NCBI RefSeq assembly: GCF_000701505.1
Contig: NZ_JNJB01000004.1
Coordinates: 248,001 to 312,000 of the forward strand
DNA length: 64,000 nt
Direction: 5' to 3'
Source of the DNA: Dyadobacter crusticola DSM 16708
Lineage (GTDB): Bacteria > Bacteroidota > Bacteroidia > Cytophagales > Spirosomataceae
The translations under genes and the position numbers were made by a program. Of the stretch, positions 63,288 to 64,000 are shown one piece after another. Numbering within the stretch: position 1 is the stretch's first letter; the number at the start of each line of letters is the position of its first letter. The notes beneath the pieces were generated by a model, which saw only the letters and a program-made list of their open reading frames with translations, was not told the origin of the DNA and did not search any database.

Positions 63288-64000
63288 TGATTTTGCCGCT
63301 CGTAATCTGCTGATGAAAATGCTTGCTGACTTTCTCCTGATTCGCAATCATATAAATCAGGATGGGATTCAGAACAAGCATATCGAAGAAGAAATAGATC
63401 CAGGACTGGTCGATAAACAGCCAGACGAACAGAAAAATCACGCGTGTATTGAACTGAACGATATTGGTATACTTCATTAAAGGCTTGTTCATTGCCCGAA
63501 AATCTATAACCAGCTTTTCCGGCAATGTGTTCCGGTATTTATCCCTTACAACCCAGAGTAATTTTTGGAGGTTTGGTGAAAAACTCTCCTGCATTTTGGT
63601 ATAGTTCAGGTAAAAGCGGGCTACGAACTTCATTCCAAAATCCCGAGTCCAGCTTAGCTTGTCATATTCTGCCTGCAATTCGCGACTGTTGTCCAGCTCG
63701 CTACCGGATGTGCCTTTGATGAAGAATAAATGTACATTACGGTAATAATCCGCCATCGCGGATTGAACTACGTGCGACGCGCCGGCCAAAACTCCCCAAA
63801 CCCAGATCCAGGCTGTCCAGCCTTCATTCATTCCCCGCAAACACAATGCAACGTGAATGGAAATAAACCAGAAATCGCCCGCTGCTCCGTCGAGAATGCG
63901 ACCGAGGCGGCTTTTGTCATTGGTCATTCTCGCCAGCTGTCCGTCGGCACTATCCAGTGAATTGGCGAAGACCAGTAACAGCATTCCGATTACATTGATC
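63268..64000 (-). CDS. CDP-alcohol phosphatidyltransferase, start beyond window
   Basis: A membrane phospholipid synthase cut by the right edge: the frame is still open upstream of its first in-window Met. The full catalytic motif DSADGQLAR, then eight residues, GRILDGAAGD is present (pattern D-x2-D-G-x2-A-R-x8-G-x3-D-x3-D). It exchanges CMP of a CDP-lipid for an alcohol such as inositol phosphate, glycerol phosphate or serine; the alcohol cannot be told from the motif. The long cytosolic segment between about 63560 and 63700 is unusual for a small phosphatidyltransferase. It overlaps the flippase-like gene by 20 bases. Confidence 0.82.
   Translation of the reverse strand, partial: INVIGMLLLVFANSLDSADGQLARMTNDKSRLGRILDGAAGDFWFISIHVALCLRGMNEGWTAWIWVWGVLAGASHVVQSAMADYYRNVHLFFIKGTSGSELDNSRELQAEYDKLSWTRDFGMKFVARFYLNYTKMQESFSPNLQKLLWVVRDKYRNTLPEKLVIDFRAMNKPLMKYTNIVQFNTRVIFLFVWLFIDQSWIYFFFDMLVLNPILIYMIANQEKVSKHFHQQITSGKINEYQNI

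Noticed and set aside
1-64000. tRNA, rRNA, prophage, integrase or transposase genes
   Set aside because: No such sequence was recognised on either strand; the gene content is housekeeping and accessory chromosomal genes.

Overview
The window is an ordinary stretch of chromosome from a member of the Bacteroidota, most likely an aerobic Cytophagales bacterium of the Dyadobacter/Spirosoma type (inference; no rRNA or tRNA gene is visible to fix the genus). The case rests on many perfect Bacteroidota promoter -7 boxes (TAnnTTTG), a type IX secretion C-terminal domain, a TonB-receptor-like barrel with a carboxypeptidase-regulatory-like domain, bacillithiol synthesis (BshA), and families largely confined to this phylum (DUF4834, DUF4833, OMP_b-brl_3, SurA next to MoxR). 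About 54 protein genes are supported. I see no tRNA, rRNA, CRISPR array, insertion sequence, integrase or prophage gene.

Layout. 1-9.6 kb: an outer-membrane protein cut by the left edge, an isolated nuoB-nuoC pair, a cysteine-free thioredoxin-like secreted protein, an Omp85-like barrel, carB without its allosteric domain, and a 5'-truncated type IX cargo remnant. 9.6-22.3 kb: DUF4834, bshA, a UbiA prenyltransferase, a secreted DUF3108-like protein, purN, a drug/metabolite transporter, a small barrel, a DoxX-like protein, a DEAD-box helicase, hemA, a membrane histidine kinase, a lipoprotein and a LuxE-like ligase. 22.5-27.1 kb: a Tat-exported hitch-hiker subunit with its GMC flavoprotein (a likely membrane sugar/alcohol dehydrogenase), a DUF5009 acyltransferase, a VOC protein and a four-helix protein. 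27.4-32.2 kb: two parvulin-type periplasmic chaperones, one carrying an OmpA-like domain, then a MoxR ATPase. 32.3-42.5 kb: an aldehyde dehydrogenase, truA, glnS, ferritin, a FUSC transporter, YwbE, an old yellow enzyme, DUF1801 and a second drug/metabolite transporter. 42.5-56.2 kb: three multi-PAS histidine kinases with a response regulator, a TonB-receptor-like barrel, a MATE pump, a GapN-like dehydrogenase and a DUF4142 lipoprotein. 56.3-64.0 kb, all on the minus strand: a CDP-alcohol phosphatidyltransferase cut by the right edge, a flippase-like membrane protein, a HAD phosphatase, a PfkB kinase, DUF4833, then a CmoA-type Cx-SAM synthase coupled to an ICMT-like membrane methyltransferase, then NDH-2 and a stress protein.

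The right end is the best candidate for something undescribed. A CDP-alcohol transferase, flippase-like protein, HAD phosphatase and PfkB kinase lie together and could serve inositol-type lipid head groups. Next to them a Cx-SAM synthase overlaps by one base a membrane methyltransferase-like gene. Both ideas are inference from gene order and family. Other points worth following are the prolyl isomerase-OmpA fusion, the GapN-like enzyme lacking the general-base glutamate, and a duplicated 60-bp spacer sequence that supplies the last codons of the flippase-like gene.
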